Assembly (NCBI GenBank): GCA_947304475.1
Contig: CAMZBE010000042.1
Location: 1 to 8,686, forward strand
Source of the DNA: an uncultured Clostridia bacterium
GTDB lineage: Bacteria > Bacillota > Clostridia > Oscillospirales > CAG-272
Direction: 5' to 3'
Length of the DNA stretch: 8,686 bases
Shown here: piece by piece, positions 5,569 to 8,686 of the stretch
Layout: each line of letters opens with the position of its first letter
Numbering within the stretch: position 1 is the stretch's first letter
Program-made: the position numbers and the translations under genes
Notes under the pieces: generated by a model
Told to the model about the DNA's origin: nothing
Databases searched by the model: none
The model's input: the letters and a program-made list of their open reading frames with translations, nothing else

Positions 5569-6204
5569 ATGAAACGGAAAAAAACGACGGTACTGATCCT
5601 TGCGCTTCTTCTGATCGCGGGGATCACCTTTCTCGGCGGACTGTGTTCCTCTGTCAAGGAGACGTGGCTGAAGATCGCCCTTCAGGCGCTCGTCTATCTC
5701 GGCATCGGCGCGGTGGCGGTGATCGCCATGAAACTGACCGATCTCAAATTCGAGTTCGATTGGAAAAACGTCCGTCAGTACGGGATCGGCGTGGCGATCG
5801 CGCTCACGCTGTCGCTTCTGATCGCGGTGATCCCGGCGCTCTGCGGCTTTTCGCTCGTCGGTCCGCACTATGAATTCTCGTGGTTTGCGACGGTCTATCA
5901 CCTTTTCTTATACTTTCTGTTCGTCGGTCCGGTCGAGGAACTGGTCTTCCGTGTGTACGTGCAGGACACGCTGGTCTCCTTTTTTGAAAAGAGGAAGTAT
6001 CTCGGCGTACTTTTCGCCGCGCTGCTCTTCGGGCTCTGGCACCTGATCAACGGCTCGCCGATCCAGGTCGCGTTCACCTTCGGCATCGGACTGGTGTTCG
6101 GGACCTGCCGCTATAAGATCCGGGACTGCAAATACCCCGGTCTGGCAGTCGGTCACGGTCTCTACGATTTTCTGAACGAGATCGTGCGGATGTTTATCGT
6201 CTGA
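5569..6204 (+). CDS. CPBP-family intramembrane metal-independent (glutamic) protease homologue
   Basis: A 211-residue integral membrane protein of the CAAX-protease/bacteriocin-processing (CPBP, Abi) family. MKRKK precedes the first of about six hydrophobic segments. The three family motifs are in order: EE-x3-R in GPVEELVFRVY (E123, E124, R128); F-x3-H in FGLWH (F154, H158); and H-x3-D in HGLYD (H196, D200). All proposed catalytic residues are present, so it is probably active. Known relatives include Rce1 prenyl-protein proteases and bacterial proteins linked to bacteriocin maturation or immunity, or to regulated membrane proteolysis; the substrate here is unknown and no small peptide gene is visible next to it. 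It is alone on its strand with its own promoter, diverging from the sugar operon and converging on the oxidoreductase gene, so the neighbours say little about its job. Confidence 0.9.
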   Translation: MKRKKTTVLILALLLIAGITFLGGLCSSVKETWLKIALQALVYLGIGAVAVIAMKLTDLKFEFDWKNVRQYGIGVAIALTLSLLIAVIPALCGFSLVGPHYEFSWFATVYHLFLYFLFVGPVEELVFRVYVQDTLVSFFEKRKYLGVLFAALLFGLWHLINGSPIQVAFTFGIGLVFGTCRYKIRDCKYPGLAVGHGLYDFLNEIVRMFIV

Positions 6205-6219
6205 CCGAAACGCGTTCGG
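6205..6219 (+). other. Short hairpin directly after the CPBP stop codon
   Basis: CCGAA-ACGCG-TTCGG is a perfect 5-bp stem with a 5-base loop, starting immediately after the TGA. No U-run follows, so it is not a convincing terminator. The CPBP transcript probably ends at the stronger hairpin at 6454-6489. Confidence 0.4.
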
Positions 6220-6402
6220 GAACGCTAAAACCGATCCGCGCCAAACGCGGGACGTCGAGGACGCCGTCCCCTACCCCTGCGGGGGGGGAAGGGAGAACGA
6301 ATGAATTGCCGCAAGCGGCATGAATTGCGCGCGAGCACGCGTGAATTGACCTGCGGTCGTGAATTGCGCTTCGCGCATTGAGAACGCGGGACGTTCGGTA
6401 AC
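6213..6402. repeat. Non-coding block bracketed by two pairs of short direct repeats
   Basis: CGTTCGGGAAC at 6213-6223 recurs as CGTTCGGTAAC at 6392-6402 (10 of 11 bases). AACGCGGGACGT at 6244-6255 recurs exactly at 6383-6394, where it overlaps the former. The pairs flank the TGAATTG array. Inside, GGGACG (6249-6254) pairs with CGTCCC (6265-6270) around a nested GTC-GAG-GAC, and a run of eight G follows at 6281-6288. No open frame of interest is seen. The block may be a repeat element inserted between the genes, but no transposase or clear terminal inverted repeats are present. Confidence 0.45.
6302..6377. repeat. Array of four TGAATTG-headed mini-palindromes
   Basis: TGAATTG occurs at 6302, 6321, 6342 and 6360 (steps of 19, 21 and 18 bases). 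Each copy runs into a small inverted repeat whose arms differ: TGCCGC/GCGGCA (loop AA), CGCG/CGCG (6328-6331 with 6338-6341), GACC/GGTC (loop TGC) and TGCGC/GCGCA (loop TTC). The head is constant and the arms change while staying complementary, which suggests the palindrome itself matters. It is not a CRISPR array: there are no constant long repeats and no unique spacers. Confidence 0.75.
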
Positions 6403-6453
6403 ATTCAAAAAAACTAACCGCGCCGGCCCTGTTGTCAGGCGGGTGCAGAAAAC

Positions 6454-6489
6454 AAAAAGAACTCCGGGCGAACCCGGAGTTCTTTTTTT
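6454..6489. terminator. Bidirectional intrinsic terminator
   Basis: AAAAAGAACTCCGGG (6454-6468) and CCCGGAGTTCTTTTT (6473-6487) form a perfect 15-bp stem with a CGAA loop. T-runs lie on the 3' side on both strands (seven T at 6483-6489 on plus, five on minus). It lies 13 bases past the oxidoreductase stop and ~250 bases past the CPBP stop, and separates the two convergent genes. Confidence 0.95.
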
Positions 6490-6502
6490 GCGTTTGGAAG
6501 TC

Positions 6503-8686
6503 TTACGAATAGAAGTCTCCAAATTTCTTGAGACGCTCGTATCTGGCTTTCGCGTTGGCTTCCGCCTTGGCGAACAGATCCTGCGCTCTCTCGGGGAAGG
6601 ACTGCGCGAGACGCGCGTACCGTGCCTCGTTCGAGATGAACGCCTGGTAGTCGCCGGTCGGATCCTTGCTGTCGACCGAGAGTTTGTTGTGCTCGAGCGT
6701 CGGGTTGTACCGGAACATATTCCAGTAGCCCGCCTCGACCGCACGCTTCATCTCCTGCTGGCAGTTCTGCATACCGCCCTTCTTGATGCCGTGCATCTCG
6801 CAGGGAGCGTAGCCGATGATGAGCGACGGTCCGTGATACGCTTCCGCCTCGGTCAGGGCTTTGAGCAGTTGGTTCATATCGGCGCCCATCGCGACCTGCG
6901 CAACGTAGACGTAGCCGTAGGACATCGCGATCTCGGCGAGATTCTTCTTGCCGATCGCCTTGCCCGCCGCGGCGAACTGGGCGACCTGCCCGATGTTCGA
7001 CGCCTTGGACGCCTGTCCGCCGGTGTTGGAGTAAACCTCGGTGTCGAAGACCATCACGTTGACGTCTTCGCCTGAGGCGAGCACGTGGTCGAGACCGCCG
7101 AAGCCGATGTCGTAAGCCCAGCCGTCGCCGCCGAAGATCCAGACGGACTTCTTCGACAGGTAGTCCTTTTCAAGCAGGATCTTCTTGCCGAGTTCGCAGT
7201 CGCAGCCCTCGAGCGCGGCAACCAGTTTCTTAGTCGCCTCGGTATTGGTCGCGCCGTCCTCGAAGGTGGCGAGGTAGTCCGCGCAAGCGGCCTTGACTTC
7301 GTCCTTCTTCGCGTTCTGCGCGAGTTCCTCGACGTAGCCCTTCAGTTTCTCACGAATGGCTTTCTGTCCGAGCGCAAGTCCGAGACCGTGCTCGGCGTTG
7401 TCTTCAAACAGCGAGTTCGCCCACGCCGGACCTTTTCCGCTCTCGCGGTTGACGGTGTAGGGAGTTGCGGGAGCCGAGCCGCCCCAGATCGAGGAGCACC
7501 CGGTCGCGTTGGAGATATACATACGCTCGCCGAAGAGTTGGGTGATCAGACGCGCGTAGGAAGTCTCGGCGCAGCCCGCGCAGGAGCCCGAGAACTCAAG
7601 CAGCGGCTGCTTGAACTGGCTTCCCTTGACGGTCGGAGCGATCAGTTCGGGTTTCTCCGAAACGTTCGCCACGGCGTAGTTGAACGCCGCCTGCTGATCG
7701 AGTTGGCTCTCCTGGCTCGCCATGACGATCGCGTAATCGGCGGGGTTCGCCTTCACGCCCGCGGCAGCCGCCTTCTTGTCGGCGCCCTGGTTGACCGGGC
7801 ACGCCTTCACGCACAGGGTGCAGCCCATGCAGTCGAGCGGGGAGATTGCGACGGTGAACTTGTAATCGGTCTTGGCGACCGGTTTCGGCGAGAACTTGGT
7901 GACCTTCGGCGCGGCTTTCGCCTCGGCGGCGGTCATCGCGAACGGACGGATGGTGGCGTGCGGGCAGACGAAACTACAGTTGTTGCACTGAATGCACTTC
8001 TCGGGGTTCCACTGCGGAACGTACACGGCAACGCCGCGCTTCTCGAACGCCGCGGCGCCCTGCGGGAGCGTACCGTCGACGTAGGGAGCGAACGCCGAGA
8101 CGGGCAGGCTGTCGCCGTCCATCTTGCCGACGGGGGTGACGATCTTGTTGACGAACTCGGCGAGTTCGGGACGGTCGGACTTGACGGGCTTCTCCGCCTT
8201 ATCCTTGCCCGCGTTCTTCCACGCGTCGGGGATCTTCACCTCGACCAGCGCCCCGGCGCCGCGTTCGATCGCCTTGTGGTTCTGCGCGACGACGTCCTCG
8301 CCGAACTTGGAGTAGGACTTGGTCGCCATGTACTTCATGTAGTTGATCGCGTCCTCGGTGGGCAGGATCTTCGCAAGCGCGAAGAACGCCGACTGAAGCA
8401 CCGTGTTCTTCACCTTCGCGTTCCCGACCTCTTTCGCGGCGATCGCGGTCGCGTTGATGATGTAGAACTTCACGCCGTTGTTGGCGATGTAGGACTTAAC
8501 CGAGTTGGGCAGATGCTTGTCAAGATCCGCCTCGTCCCACTGGCAGTCGAGCAGGAAGGTACCGCCCGGCTTGACGTCCTGCACGATCTTATATCCCTTC
8601 AGGATATACGCCACGTTGTGGCAGGCGACGAAGTTCGCCTTCGTGATGTAGTAGGGCGCCTTGATCGGCTTGTCGCCGAAACGCAG
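6503..8686 (-). CDS. nifJ: Pyruvate:ferredoxin (flavodoxin) oxidoreductase, C-terminal part, cut by the window edge
   Basis: This cytoplasmic enzyme converts pyruvate and CoA to acetyl-CoA, CO2 and reduced ferredoxin in anaerobes. The 727 residues present are about 60% of the usual ~1170-1200; the N-terminal pyruvate/thiamine domains lie beyond 8686. The frame stays open to the edge (LRFGDKPIKAPYYITKANF), so the GTG at 8614 is an internal valine, not a start. In fragment numbering, the ferredoxin domain has C231, C234, C237, C241 and C286, C289, C292, C296, giving two [4Fe-4S] clusters. The proximal cluster has C369, C372, C397 and C629, with spacings matching the known enzyme. The thiamine-diphosphate/Mg motif is GGDGWAYDIGFGG (from 519), continuing to DTEVYSNTGGQ. 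The enzyme is intact over this length. It ends just before a strong terminator and shows no operon link to the sugar genes. Confidence 0.97.
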   Translation of the reverse strand: MRFGDKPIKAPYYITKANFVACHNVAYILKGYKIVQDVKPGGTFLLDCQWDEADLDKHLPNSVKSYIANNGVKFYIINATAIAAKEVGNAKVKNTVLQSAFFALAKILPTEDAINYMKYMATKSYSKFGEDVVAQNHKAIERGAGALVEVKIPDAWKNAGKDKAEKPVKSDRPELAEFVNKIVTPVGKMDGDSLPVSAFAPYVDGTLPQGAAAFEKRGVAVYVPQWNPEKCIQCNNCSFVCPHATIRPFAMTAAEAKAAPKVTKFSPKPVAKTDYKFTVAISPLDCMGCTLCVKACPVNQGADKKAAAAGVKANPADYAIVMASQESQLDQQAAFNYAVANVSEKPELIAPTVKGSQFKQPLLEFSGSCAGCAETSYARLITQLFGERMYISNATGCSSIWGGSAPATPYTVNRESGKGPAWANSLFEDNAEHGLGLALGQKAIREKLKGYVEELAQNAKKDEVKAACADYLATFEDGATNTEATKKLVAALEGCDCELGKKILLEKDYLSKKSVWIFGGDGWAYDIGFGGLDHVLASGEDVNVMVFDTEVYSNTGGQASKASNIGQVAQFAAAGKAIGKKNLAEIAMSYGYVYVAQVAMGADMNQLLKALTEAEAYHGPSLIIGYAPCEMHGIKKGGMQNCQQEMKRAVEAGYWNMFRYNPTLEHNKLSVDSKDPTGDYQAFISNEARYARLAQSFPERAQDLFAKAEANAKARYERLKKFGDFYS

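Noticed and set aside
5272..5901. Open frame extending the TetR gene to 413 residues
   Set aside because: It spans the operon promoter, the operator and the divergent CPBP gene on the other strand. Its composition is not protein-like (highly charged, no domain), while TetR homology begins at 5271 next to a ribosome site.
6302..6377. CRISPR array
   Set aside because: Constant portions are only seven bases and the variable portions are palindromic. No cas gene is present.
6271..6744. 157-residue minus-strand open frame over the terminator and repeat array
   Set aside because: It overlaps the oxidoreductase 3' end in another frame, reads through the terminator and palindromes, and has an Arg/Ser/Thr-rich shadow composition.
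8612..8614. GTG start for the oxidoreductase
   Set aside because: The frame continues upstream to the window edge with recognisable enzyme sequence, so this is an internal valine codon.

Overview
The window reads as chromosomal DNA of a moderately GC-rich anaerobic bacterium, most likely an uncultured gut-type Bacillota/Clostridia. This rests on a pyruvate:ferredoxin oxidoreductase, near-consensus sigma-A promoters, purine-rich Shine-Dalgarno sites, and a string of TGAATTG-headed mini-palindromes that I recall from, but cannot verify in, uncultured clostridial genomes. The taxonomic call is an inference.

Region 1 (positions 39-5423, minus strand) is a compact catabolic operon. Read in transcription order it holds: a TTGACA-N17-TATAAT promoter with a perfect 17-bp palindrome over the start point; a ~115-nt structured leader; a TetR-family regulator; a GPH/MelB-type sugar:cation symporter; a GH36-type cytoplasmic alpha-galactosidase; and a 481-aa protein that looks distantly like a GT-B glycosyltransferase and has no function I recognise. 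The last three are tightly coupled (TGATATG and ATGA junctions). The simplest reading is that an alpha-galactoside is imported by the symporter and hydrolysed inside the cell, under an autoregulated repressor. The last protein is the unexplained part: it is co-translated with the hydrolase, so it probably acts on the same sugar or its product.

Region 2 (5499-6204, plus strand) is a divergently transcribed CPBP/CAAX-type membrane protease homologue with its own TTGAAA-N17-TATAAT promoter.

Region 3 (6205-6502) has no gene. It carries short hairpins, a four-unit TGAATTG palindrome array bracketed by two pairs of short direct repeats, and a strong bidirectional intrinsic terminator that separates the convergent genes.

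Region 4 (6503-8686, minus strand) is the C-terminal ~727 residues of pyruvate:ferredoxin oxidoreductase, running off the right edge. All twelve cysteines expected for three [4Fe-4S] clusters and the thiamine-diphosphate GDG motif are present.

The most interesting leads are the unknown glycosyltransferase-like protein, the palindrome array with its flanking repeats, and a hairpin that would loop out the sequence between a strong Shine-Dalgarno and the transporter start codon.
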